Assembly: GCA_012026715.1 (NCBI GenBank) | Contig: VEPB01000041.1 | Coordinates: forward strand, 1-30,908 | DNA: 30,908 nucleotides | Direction of reading: 5' to 3' | Source of the DNA: Methylococcaceae bacterium | GTDB lineage: Bacteria; Pseudomonadota; Gammaproteobacteria; Methylococcales; Methylococcaceae | In this document: positions 7,067 through 15,091 of the stretch, in pieces | How the letters are laid out: the number at the start of each line of letters is the position of its first letter | Numbering within the stretch: the first letter of the stretch is position 1 | Notes under the pieces: generated by a model | Seen by the model: only the letters and a program-made list of their open reading frames with translations | What the model was told of the DNA's origin: nothing | Databases searched by the model: none | Position numbers and translations under genes: made by a program

Positions 7067-9507
7067 GCGAAGAACGCAATCACCGCGACCCGAAACCCGA
7101 TAAAAACGGCCTCGCGGATATCAAGTTGCCCGCCGACGTCGTGCCGGTCGTCCTGGTCCGCAACCTGGTCGTCTTTCCGGTAGTGATCCTCCCGATCACC
7201 ATTGGGCGGGGACCTTCCATCGCTGCGGCGCAGTACGCCTTAAGACGGGAAAAATCGCTGGCGGTCCTGCTGCAGAAAAATCCGGATACAGATTCACCGA
7301 ACCTGGACGATGTCTATCGGATCGGAACAATCACCACGGTCTTAAGGTATCTCACCGCTCCGGATGGGACCCATCACATCGTCTGCCAGGGCGAATCCCG
7401 CTTCCGGGTCAAAGAGTTCCTGGAAGGTTATCCGTTCCTGGCTGCACGGATCGAGATGCTGGCGACCGACGAAAGCGTGACGTCGGAAGTCGAGGCCTTT
7501 TCCCTGGAATTGCGGCAGCGGTTGCGGGAAATGGTGTCCATGACGCCGGATGCGCCGCCGGATTTCGCCATCGCCCTGGAACAGATCAGTTCGCCTGGCA
7601 CCTTGGCCGATCTCACCGCAACCTTTATCGACATTCCGTCCCAGGAAAAGCAGGAAATTCTCGAAACTCTGGCATTGAAACCGCGCCTCCAAAAGGTGCT
7701 GGCCGCATTGGAACGGCGTTTGGAAGTGCTGCGTCTGACCAAGGAAATCAGCGAACAGACCCGTCAGGCCATGAGCGAGTCACAGCGCAAGTATCTGCTC
7801 AGCGAACAGCTCAAAACCATTCAGAAGCAACTGGGGGAAGACGACGAACACTCGGCGGAAATCGCCGAGATGGATCAGGCGATCGCCAAGGCCGCGCTGC
7901 CGCCCGAGGTCGAGGCGCATGCCCGCAAGGAACTGAAACGGCTGGAGCGAATGTCGGAAATGAGCGGGGAATACTCCCTGGTCCGAACCTATCTGGATTG
8001 GCTGGTGGAACTGCCGTGGTCGCTACCGGAACGGCCGCAGATGGACATCGCCAAGGCCAGGGGAATTTTGGACGGGGACCACTACGGACTGGAAAAGGTC
8101 AAGCGCCGGATCCTGGAGTTCCTAGCGGTACGCAAGCTCAAGCCCGACGGCAAGAGCCCCATTCTTTGCTTTGCCGGTCCACCGGGCGTGGGCAAGACCT
8201 CACTGGGCCAAAGCATTGCCCGGGCGATCGGCCGCGAATTCGTGCGGGTCAGCCTGGGCGGCTGTCACGACGAGGCGGAAATTCGTGGGCATCGTCGCAC
8301 CTACATCGGCGCCCTGCCTGGCAACATCATCCAGGCAATGCGCAAAGCCGGCGCGCGCGATTGCATCCTGATGCTGGACGAATTGGACAAGCTCGGCGCC
8401 AGCTTGCAGGGTGACCCGGCGGCGGCGTTGCTGGAAGTCCTCGATCCGGAGCAGAACAACGGTTTTCGCGACAACTACCTGGGCGTGCCCTTCGACCTGA
8501 GCCATATCCTGTTCATCGGCACGGCCAATCTGATCGAAGCCGTGCCCGTACCCTTGCGGGACCGCATGGAGGTGATCGAGTTGCCCGGCTACATCGAGGA
8601 GGAAAAGCTGGAGATCGCCCGCCGTTATCTGGTGGGTCGCCAATTGGACGCGTGCGGGTTGGAAGCCGACCGCTGCGAAATCACCGATGCGGCGCTGAAA
8701 GGACTCATCCGATCCTATACCTCCGAAGCCGGCGTACGGCAGTTGGAGCGTTGCATCGGCGCCCTGTTCCGCCGCCGCGCCATGGCGGTGGCCGAGGGCG
8801 ACACCAGTCATTGCCGGATCGACGTGGACAACCTGGCGCCAGTCCTGGGGCCCCCGCCCTATGAAAACGAGGCTGCCCTCCGCACCGGCATCGCCGGGGT
8901 GGCCACGGGGCTGGCCTGGACACCGTCCGGCGGCGAAATCCTATTCGTGGAAGCGACCCGGATCACCGGCGGCGGCAACCTCATCCTCACCGGTCAGTTG
9001 GGCGATGTCATGAAGGAAAGCGCCCAGGCGGCGCTGACCCTGGTCAAAGGTAAACTGCCGGCCCTGGGCATTCCGCCCGATGAGTTTCGCGAAGACGATG
9101 TCCATGTCCACGTCCCGGCTGGCGCAATTCCGAAAGACGGACCGAGCGCCGGGGTCGCCATCTTCGTGGCCCTTTATTCCATGTTGTCGGAAACGCCGGT
9201 CCGGCCCGATGTCGCGATGACCGGAGAGATCAGCCTCCGCGGCCAGGTGCTGCCGGTAGGCGGAATCAAGGAAAAGCTGCTGGCGGCGCTGCGCGCCGGT
9301 ATCAACACGGTGCTGCTGCCCCGCCGTAACCGGAAGGATCTGGAGGACATTCCAGAGCCGGCCCGGCAGTTGCTCAACCCGATCTGGCTGGACACGGTCG
9401 ATGACGCCCTGGTCGCGGCCCTGCGCTGGCAGCAGGTGGTCACGCCTCCGCTGCCCCTCGACACCCCAGAAAAAAACCCGCCGGAGCGGGTCGAAAGAGG
9501 AGGATAG
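7063..9507 (+). CDS. lon: ATP-dependent Lon protease (second copy, Hsp20-linked)
   Basis: This 814-residue protein is the full Lon length. It has an N-terminal substrate-binding LON domain (about 25-225), a coiled linker, a AAA+ module with Walker A GPPGVGKTS and Walker B LMLDELDKL, then the S16 protease domain with the dyad Ser695 (PKDGPSAG) and Lys738 (GGIKEK). All residues needed for activity are present. The start is the ATG at 7063, overlapping the hsp20 stop by 4 bp. It is divergent in sequence from the other Lon (21723-24149), including GGCHDEAEIRGH where that copy has GGVRDEAEIRGH. The coupling to Hsp20 suggests a stress-specific Lon fed by the chaperone; that role is inference. A short hairpin after the stop (9511-9535) lacks a T-run, so no terminator is called. 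Confidence 0.95.
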   Translation: MSEERNHRDPKPDKNGLADIKLPADVVPVVLVRNLVVFPVVILPITIGRGPSIAAAQYALRREKSLAVLLQKNPDTDSPNLDDVYRIGTITTVLRYLTAPDGTHHIVCQGESRFRVKEFLEGYPFLAARIEMLATDESVTSEVEAFSLELRQRLREMVSMTPDAPPDFAIALEQISSPGTLADLTATFIDIPSQEKQEILETLALKPRLQKVLAALERRLEVLRLTKEISEQTRQAMSESQRKYLLSEQLKTIQKQLGEDDEHSAEIAEMDQAIAKAALPPEVEAHARKELKRLERMSEMSGEYSLVRTYLDWLVELPWSLPERPQMDIAKARGILDGDHYGLEKVKRRILEFLAVRKLKPDGKSPILCFAGPPGVGKTSLGQSIARAIGREFVRVSLGGCHDEAEIRGHRRTYIGALPGNIIQAMRKAGARDCILMLDELDKLGASLQGDPAAALLEVLDPEQNNGFRDNYLGVPFDLSHILFIGTANLIEAVPVPLRDRMEVIELPGYIEEEKLEIARRYLVGRQLDACGLEADRCEITDAALKGLIRSYTSEAGVRQLERCIGALFRRRAMAVAEGDTSHCRIDVDNLAPVLGPPPYENEAALRTGIAGVATGLAWTPSGGEILFVEATRITGGGNLILTGQLGDVMKESAQAALTLVKGKLPALGIPPDEFREDDVHVHVPAGAIPKDGPSAGVAIFVALYSMLSETPVRPDVAMTGEISLRGQVLPVGGIKEKLLAALRAGINTVLLPRRNRKDLEDIPEPARQLLNPIWLDTVDDALVAALRWQQVVTPPLPLDTPEKNPPERVERGG

Positions 9508-9606
9508 AGCGAGCAGCGCCTTACGGCTGCTGCTCCCTCGTTACGACCGCCGCGGCGGCGAGCGGTTCCGCAGGCCAGCAAGACAATCCCAATAAAAAGC
9601 AACGAC

Positions 9607-10215
9607 TTACATTCCATAGGGAAATTCCTTTCGGCTGAGCACGCCGCTGTTGCGTACCGCAACCAAAGCCTTCCCGTATTCCAGCAGCACCGACAGCGCA
9701 TAATCGATCCGCTTGCGGACGGCGGCGTCCTCCTCCGACTGTATGGATTCGCCGTTGAGTACCTCGCCCACGAAGCGGACGATGACTTGCTCAGGGATAT
9801 AATTCAGGTGGGTGTTCTTGTAACTGCTCATGCGCAATTCGGCCACCGGGTAGGCGCCGTTGCGGGAAGCGGAAACGCCGACGATCACGGCGGGCTTGTG
9901 ATACAGGCAGCCATCGCTCGCCAGCAGGAAAAAGTTTTTCAAGGCTGCGGGCACCATGCCGGCCCATTCCGGCGCAATCATCACGGCCGCGTCACATTGC
10001 CGGATCTCCTGCGACACCGGGGTCCATGCATCGATCAAGCGCCCCTTTCCCTGCCAAATCTCCTCATCCCATAGCGGCAAGGGGGTCTGGCCCAGATCCA
10101 GCACGAAACTGCTGCAACCGGCGTTCAGTTGCGGCAATCGGCCGGCGATGTAGCGGGCGACTTTGCCGGACTGGGAAACGGGTCGGTGGCTGCCGGAGAT
10201 GATGGCGACTTTCAT
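9607..10215 (-). CDS. NAD(P)H-dependent FMN reductase (flavodoxin-like fold)
   Basis: The product has 202 residues. The N-terminal MKVAIISGSHRPVSQSGKV is the FMN-phosphate loop of the NADPH-dependent FMN reductase family. APEWAGMVPAALKNFF corresponds to the conserved PEYNGSxPGxLKNA segment that contacts the flavin. Family members reduce FMN, quinones or other small electrophiles in the cytoplasm. The ATG at 10215 has a GAGGAG Shine-Dalgarno 8 nt upstream. It is divergent from the ybaL-like gene across 113 bp containing an inverted repeat. Specific substrate unknown. Confidence 0.85.
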   Translation of the reverse strand: MKVAIISGSHRPVSQSGKVARYIAGRLPQLNAGCSSFVLDLGQTPLPLWDEEIWQGKGRLIDAWTPVSQEIRQCDAAVMIAPEWAGMVPAALKNFFLLASDGCLYHKPAVIVGVSASRNGAYPVAELRMSSYKNTHLNYIPEQVIVRFVGEVLNGESIQSEEDAAVRKRIDYALSVLLEYGKALVAVRNSGVLSRKEFPYGM

Positions 10216-10250
10216 GGTGGTGGCTCCTCAAGAACGGGCGTTCATGATGC

Positions 10251-10266
10251 GTCATCTCGGGATGAC
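10251..10266. promoter_or_regulatory. Inverted repeat in the divergent FMN reductase / antiporter promoter region
   Basis: GTCATC and GATGAC form perfect arms around TCGG. A further GTCATC copy follows at 10269-10274. Placed midway between two divergent starts, it may be an operator for either gene. No cognate regulator is visible nearby. Confidence 0.35.
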
Positions 10267-10328
10267 CTGTCATCGTCGGCGCAATTCCATTATCGTGTGA
10301 TCAACGCCTCCTCGCCCCCCCCTCCCCC

Positions 10329-12323
10329 ATGCACGATCTGAGTCTGCTCGAAAACGTCGCGGTCGCCTTGACCGCCGCCTTCGTCGGTGGCTTGCTGGCC
10401 CAACGGCTACGCATGCCCACCATCGTCGGCTACCTGCTGGCCGGCATCGCCATCGGCCCGTTCACTCCAGGCTATGTCAGCGACGCCCATACCATTGGGG
10501 CACTTGCAGAACTGGGCATCGCCTTCCTCATGTTCGGCGTCGGCCTGCACTTTTCGTTTCGCGATCTGTGGAGGGTCCGCGATTCGGCCATACTCGGTAC
10601 CCTCGGCCAGATGGTCACCATGACGGTCATCGGTTACGGCCTGGCTCGCTGGTGGGGGTGGTCCGACGCCGCCGGATTGGTGCTGGGGTTGTCCCTGTCC
10701 ATCGCCAGCACCATCGTGATGTTGCGGGGCTTCATGGACTTGGGCTGGCTCAACACCTCCCATGGCCGGGTCGCGGTCGGCTGGCGGGTCATGGAGGACA
10801 TCGCCACCGTCATCATGCTGCTGATCATGCCGAATCTGGCGGAGTTCTCCGACTCGGTGGACTGGCGCGCCCTGGGGATGGCAATTCTGGCGGCCATCGG
10901 CTTCCTGGTGTTCATGCTGTATGCCGGAACCAGGCTGCTGCCCTGGTTGCTGCTGCGGGTCGCCCACACCCGCTCGCGCGAGCTGTTCATCCTGTCGATC
11001 CTCGGCATGTCTTTAGGGATCGCCGCCGCCGCTTCGGAACTGTTTGGGGTGTCGCTGGCCCTCGGTGCCTTCATGGCGGGGGCGGTGGTGAGCGAATCGC
11101 CTCTGAGCCATCGGATCGCCTCCGATCTGTTGCCGTTCCGCGAGGCGTTTTCGGTACTGTTTTTCGTATCCATCGGCATGATGATCGACCCGGCCTATCT
11201 ATCGGGCGCCTGGCAGCCGGTGCTAACCCTCACCGCAGTGGTGGTCTTCGGGAAATTTCTGGTGGCGGCGGCCTGGGCGCTGATGTTTCCCCGCCCCGCC
11301 CGGACCGCCCTGGTGGTCGCAGCCGGTTCCAGCCAGATCGGTGAATTTTCCTTCGTGCTGGGACAGGCCGGCCTCAGCCTCGGGTTTTTGCAACAGGACC
11401 AATATTCCCTGATTCTGGCGGCGGCATTCCTCTCGATCGTGGTCAATCCATTGATCTTGCATGGGGTTGAACCATTACAACGGCTGCTCCGCTCGATTCC
11501 GCTGCTCTGGGGCAAGCTGGATCGCTACAGCCGGCCGCGCGAATCGCTGGAGGACGGACTCAGCGGCCATGTGGTGGTGGTCGGCTACGGGCGGGTGGGC
11601 AGCCACGTGGTGGACGTGCTGGGCGAGTTGAAAATACCCTGTCTGGTGATCGACTCCCGCATCGAGCGCATCGAACGGCTGTCCAGTCGCGGCATCCCCA
11701 CCTTGCTGGGCGACACCGCCAATTCCGACATTCTCACCCATGCGGCCCTGGACCGGGCGCGCCTGCTGGTCATCACCCTGCCCGAGGAAGCGGCCACCGA
11801 GCTGCCCGTGGCCGCGGCGCGGGATCTGGCCGCCAAGCTGTCCATCATCGCCCGCGCCGCCACCCGCAGCGGGGTCAAGCGACTGGCCGGGTTGGGCGCA
11901 CAACTGGTCATTCATCCGGAATTGGAAGGCGGCCTGCAGGTAATCCGCCACACCCTGCTGCATCTGGGCTTTCCCCTGCTGGAAGTGCGCCGCTATGCCG
12001 ATACCGTGCGCCGGGAGAATTACGAAGCCCTGGTCAAGTCCCAAGGCGAACACGCCATCCTTCGCGAACTGCTGGACACCGCCGACCTCATCGACATCTC
12101 CTGGGTGAAGCTGCCAACCGGCTCTCCCCTGCTCGGCCATACCCTGGGCGAATCGGCCCTGCGCAGTCGCACCGGCGCCAATCTGGTGGCGGTATTCCGC
12201 GATGGCCGGCTGTCCGTGAACCCGACCACCGACACCGTTTTCATGGAGGGCGACCGCTACGGACTGTTGGGCGATGCCGAGCAAATCGCGGCGGCGGAAC
12301 TGCTGTTCGCCAGCCCCGCCTAG
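10329..12323 (+). CDS. YbaL/KefB-type cation:proton antiporter with TrkA-N and TrkA-C domains
   Basis: The product has 664 residues. The first ~390 form a CPA2 Na+/H+ exchanger domain with about 12 helices, including LLAGIAIGPFTPGYV and LMFGVGLHFSFRDL, both close to E. coli YbaL. A linker leads to a RCK/TrkA-N domain with the nucleotide-binding GYGRVGSHVVDVLG (about 419-432). A C-terminal TrkA-C-like domain (about 590-660) is present that E. coli YbaL lacks. Likely role: K+ (or Na+) efflux in exchange for H+ across the inner membrane, gated by nucleotide or other ligand binding to RCK. The ATG at 10329 follows a cytosine tract (C8-T-C5) and has no Shine-Dalgarno. It converges with amrA, 10 bp between stops. 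Confidence 0.9.
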   Translation: MHDLSLLENVAVALTAAFVGGLLAQRLRMPTIVGYLLAGIAIGPFTPGYVSDAHTIGALAELGIAFLMFGVGLHFSFRDLWRVRDSAILGTLGQMVTMTVIGYGLARWWGWSDAAGLVLGLSLSIASTIVMLRGFMDLGWLNTSHGRVAVGWRVMEDIATVIMLLIMPNLAEFSDSVDWRALGMAILAAIGFLVFMLYAGTRLLPWLLLRVAHTRSRELFILSILGMSLGIAAAASELFGVSLALGAFMAGAVVSESPLSHRIASDLLPFREAFSVLFFVSIGMMIDPAYLSGAWQPVLTLTAVVVFGKFLVAAAWALMFPRPARTALVVAAGSSQIGEFSFVLGQAGLSLGFLQQDQYSLILAAAFLSIVVNPLILHGVEPLQRLLRSIPLLWGKLDRYSRPRESLEDGLSGHVVVVGYGRVGSHVVDVLGELKIPCLVIDSRIERIERLSSRGIPTLLGDTANSDILTHAALDRARLLVITLPEEAATELPVAAARDLAAKLSIIARAATRSGVKRLAGLGAQLVIHPELEGGLQVIRHTLLHLGFPLLEVRRYADTVRRENYEALVKSQGEHAILRELLDTADLIDISWVKLPTGSPLLGHTLGESALRSRTGANLVAVFRDGRLSVNPTTDTVFMEGDRYGLLGDAEQIAAAELLFASPA

Positions 12324-12333
12324 ACCTGCCCGG

Positions 12334-12912
12334 TCACGGAATGGTTTCCGTCCGATAGCGATAGACCTTGAGGCTCGGACTCCAGTAGTCGGAGGGAAAC
12401 CCCGCCTTGCGCTTGAGATGCTGCAGAAACACGGCCGCATCGGGCAACTGTTCCCAGACCGACGGAAGAAAGGTACCGCGGCGTCCGCCGTCTTCCAGAA
12501 TCAAGCCGTCGATGCCGGGCCTGAGCAGTTTCAGCAGTTCTTCCTCGGAAGCGCAGGCCACCGGTTCCGGTACGGTCAACAGCGACAGATGGAGTTCCAG
12601 TTGCGGCAACTCGTCTTCGCTCAGCTCCGGGAAGCGGGGGTCGCGAAACGCGGCGGCATAGGCATTGGCCGCCACGTCCAGCGCCAGCGGCCGAACCGCC
12701 TGAAGACTGCCGATGCAGCCCCGGAGCTGGCCTTGAGTCTCCAGGGTGACGAAACAGGCGCGCGGCTGTCGCAAGGCGGGCGCCACGGTTGCCAGATCCA
12801 CGGTCACCGGCCGGTGCTCCGTCAAACCGTGGCGGATGGAAGCCAGCGCCAACTCCTGCAGGAATCGTTGGTCCTCATCGGCCAGTTCGCAGTGGGGATT
12901 AGTGGAAGGCAT
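12334..12912 (-). CDS. AmmeMemoRadiSam system protein A (AMMECR1 domain)
   Basis: The protein has about 192 residues with an AMMECR1 domain across nearly its full length. It shows the family motif QLRGCIGS (the invariant LRGCIG), FRDPRFPEL and the YRYRTE end. The AMMECR1 fold is conserved from archaea to humans but its biochemical activity is unresolved. The gene is downstream of, and overlaps by 14 bp, the Memo-like gene, so both are on one transcript. The ATG at 12912 is one of several possible starts (ATG 12921, GTG 12933); none has an ideally spaced Shine-Dalgarno, and translation is probably coupled to the upstream gene. The third partner, the radical SAM enzyme, is divergent at 13765. 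Confidence 0.88.
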   Translation of the reverse strand: MPSTNPHCELADEDQRFLQELALASIRHGLTEHRPVTVDLATVAPALRQPRACFVTLETQGQLRGCIGSLQAVRPLALDVAANAYAAAFRDPRFPELSEDELPQLELHLSLLTVPEPVACASEEELLKLLRPGIDGLILEDGGRRGTFLPSVWEQLPDAAVFLQHLKRKAGFPSDYWSPSLKVYRYRTETIP

Positions 12913-13687
12913 AGGCACCATATCCGACGACACGGTCCTTGGAGCCGGCGGTATCGCCGGAATTGCGCAGATCCAACAGTTCGGCGCTCAAGCCGCGTTG
13001 CGCCGCTTCCAGCAGCAACCCGGCGATCGGCAGGCGGCCGCAGGCGTCTTCGTAGCCGATCCGCTCCGGCGCCAGTCCGATGATGGCGTGCGAGGTGGCC
13101 GCGTCCAGGGAACGAGCGGTGGCATAGTCGTGGTAGTGACTCAGATCGGAACTGATGACGATGAGGGTCTCCTCGCCCCCCCAGAGCCGCTCAAGAACCG
13201 CTTTCACCTGCTCGGGACTGGCGTTCCCGACCACCAGCGGCACCAGGCTGAACTGCCCTAGAACGTCCAGCAGAAACGGCAGCTGCACCTCCAGGCTGTG
13301 CTCTTCGGCGTGGGCCTGATCGATCGCCAGCACATAGGGAAGCTGGAGGATATCGGCGATGCTTTCCCGGTCCAATGGAACATCGCCCAGAGGCGTGGCG
13401 AATGCCGCCGCGGTGCTGACGGCCATCCCGGTGAAGCCGACCCGATGGGCCGGTCCCAGCAGCACCACCCGCTCGATACGGCCGCGGGCGGCTTCAACCT
13501 GCTTGTATGCCGCGGCAGCGATGGGACCGGAGTAAATATAGCCAGCATGCGGAGCAATGATAGCCTTGGGTACGGCGCCGAGGACCGTCGCTTCCGCCAG
13601 CATGGCCCGGACCATGCGCAGAAGGCGGTCCGGCTCCGCCGGATAGAACATGCCCGCGACGGCCGCGGGACGTATTTGATGAGTCAT
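12899..13687 (-). CDS. AmmeMemoRadiSam system protein B (Memo family)
   Basis: The product has 262 residues and is a Memo/MEMO1 homologue with the fold of class III extradiol dioxygenases. Characteristic segments are IRPAAVAGMFYPA, PHAGYIYSGPIAAAAY (His47), LLGPAHRVGF, EEHSLEVQLPFL and SSDLSHYHDY. The His, Asp and Cys positions of these motifs line the pocket that binds metal in relatives. I chose the ATG at 13687 because it has an AGGTGA Shine-Dalgarno 7 nt upstream and family members begin here. A second ATG at 13726, also with a GAAGGA 5 nt upstream, would add 13 residues. The reaction is not established for the bacterial family. It overlaps amrA and is divergent from the radical SAM partner. 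Confidence 0.9.
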   Translation of the reverse strand: MTHQIRPAAVAGMFYPAEPDRLLRMVRAMLAEATVLGAVPKAIIAPHAGYIYSGPIAAAAYKQVEAARGRIERVVLLGPAHRVGFTGMAVSTAAAFATPLGDVPLDRESIADILQLPYVLAIDQAHAEEHSLEVQLPFLLDVLGQFSLVPLVVGNASPEQVKAVLERLWGGEETLIVISSDLSHYHDYATARSLDAATSHAIIGLAPERIGYEDACGRLPIAGLLLEAAQRGLSAELLDLRNSGDTAGSKDRVVGYGAYAFH

Positions 13688-13764
13688 GGTGGTCACCTCG
13701 TTCGAGCCGATCCAGCCTGCGCTCATTGTAATCCTTCGCCCATCCGTAGTAAGAGGTTTTTCCT

Positions 13765-14868
13765 ATGGACTCCGTCATCGATCCGGCCACTGCCTACCCG
13801 ACCCGTTACTGGCATTCCCTGGAAGACGGCCGCACCGAATGCCAACTGTGTCCCCGCTACTGCAAGCTGCACGAAAACCAGCGCGGCCTATGTTTCGTGC
13901 GGGGCAACCTGAATGGGCGCATCGTGCTGCTGTCCTACGGCCGCTCCAGCGGCTTCTGTGTCGATCCCATCGAAAAGAAACCGCTGAACCACTTTCTGCC
14001 TGGCACCCCGATCCTGTCCTTCGGCACCGCCGGCTGTAACCTGGCCTGCAAGTTCTGCCAGAACTGGGACATCAGCAAATCGCGGGAAATGGACGCACTA
14101 CTGGATCAGGCCAAGCCCGAAACCATCGCCGCCGCCGCCGAATCCCTCGGCTGCCGCAGCGTCGCCTACACCTACAACGACCCGGTGATCTTCCACGAAT
14201 ACGCCATCGACGTGGCCCAGGCATGCCGAGAACGGGGGATCAAGTCGGTGGCGGTTTCGGCCGGGTATCAGTGCGCCGAACCCCGCGCCGAGTTCTATCG
14301 GCACATGGACGCCGCCAATATCGATCTCAAGGCGTTCACCGAGGATTTCTATCACCGATTGTGCGGCGGCCATCTGCAACCGGTGCTGGACACCCTGGTC
14401 TACATTCGCCACCGCACCCAGGTCTGGCTGGAGATCACCACCCTGCTGATACCGGGCGAAAACGATTCGGACGCCGAACTGGACCGGCTCAGCCTGTGGG
14501 TGAACGAACATCTGGGGCCCGACGTGCCGCTCCACTTTTCCGCGTTCCATCCGGACTGGAAGATGCGGGACATTCCGGCCACGCCGCCGGCCACCCTGTT
14601 GCGCGCCCGAGCCATCGCCATCGCCAACGGCTTGCGCTACGTCTATGTCGGAAACGTGCATGACAAGGCCGGTTCCAGCACCTATTGCCACCAGTGCGGG
14701 CAGTTGCTGATCGGCCGCGACTGGTACGAACTGTCCGACTGGGGACTTGATGAGAGGGGGCACTGCCGGGTCTGCGGAACGCCCTGCGCGGGTCTGTTCG
14801 AACCCCGCCCCGGCAGCTGGGGCTCACGGCGCCTGCCGGTGCGGCTCAGCCGCGCCGCCAATGGTTGA
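13765..14868 (+). CDS. AmmeMemoRadiSam system radical SAM enzyme
   Basis: The product has 367 residues. An N-terminal Cys-rich segment (Cys26, 29, 33 and 43; CQLCPRYCK) precedes the radical SAM motif CNLACKFC, whose Cys91, Cys95 and Cys98 would hold the 4Fe-4S cluster. YTYNDPVIFHEY and the ILIPG-like TLLIPGEND segments follow the PflA-activase-like pattern of the family. A C-terminal tail contains CHQCG and CRVCG pairs (about 312-350), suggesting an additional metal or cluster site. The Shine-Dalgarno AAGAGG sits upstream of the ATG. Clustering with AMMECR1 and Memo proteins defines the system, whose substrate is unknown. The gene is divergent from the A/B operon with 77 bp between starts. 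Confidence 0.93.
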   Translation: MDSVIDPATAYPTRYWHSLEDGRTECQLCPRYCKLHENQRGLCFVRGNLNGRIVLLSYGRSSGFCVDPIEKKPLNHFLPGTPILSFGTAGCNLACKFCQNWDISKSREMDALLDQAKPETIAAAAESLGCRSVAYTYNDPVIFHEYAIDVAQACRERGIKSVAVSAGYQCAEPRAEFYRHMDAANIDLKAFTEDFYHRLCGGHLQPVLDTLVYIRHRTQVWLEITTLLIPGENDSDAELDRLSLWVNEHLGPDVPLHFSAFHPDWKMRDIPATPPATLLRARAIAIANGLRYVYVGNVHDKAGSSTYCHQCGQLLIGRDWYELSDWGLDERGHCRVCGTPCAGLFEPRPGSWGSRRLPVRLSRAANG

Positions 14869-15091
14869 ACGACTAAGGCTCCCCGCCCCGGCCGCCAAAT
14901 TCCAGGAGCCGGCCCCCGGCAGCCTATCCCAAAGCGGTCTGCTGCCATCCGGACGCCCCCCGGCCCGTGGCCGGCAGACGGCCCTCCCCCTGACCGCGCT
15001 GCGAATTCAACCGCAAGACCCGGAGTGTCGCGGCGACCTGACGTTGATACGCTACATCCACAACACCTTAGGACTGGCTGAGAAACCATGA
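14861..15091 (+). CDS. Possible small ORF bridging the radical SAM gene and ada (doubtful)
   Basis: A 76-codon frame begins with an ATG 8 bp inside the end of the radical SAM gene and ends in an ATGA overlap with the ada start. The tight overlap at both ends is what coupled genes look like. However, the predicted peptide is Pro/Gly-rich, matches nothing I recognise, and there is no clear Shine-Dalgarno. It may only be an open frame in a GC-rich spacer. Confidence 0.2.
   Translation: MVERLRLPAPAAKFQEPAPGSLSQSGLLPSGRPPARGRQTALPLTALRIQPQDPECRGDLTLIRYIHNTLGLAEKP

Noticed and set aside
9511..9535. Hairpin GAGCAGC/GCTGCTC after the Hsp20-linked lon as an intrinsic terminator
   Set aside because: The loop is 11 nt and no T-run follows.
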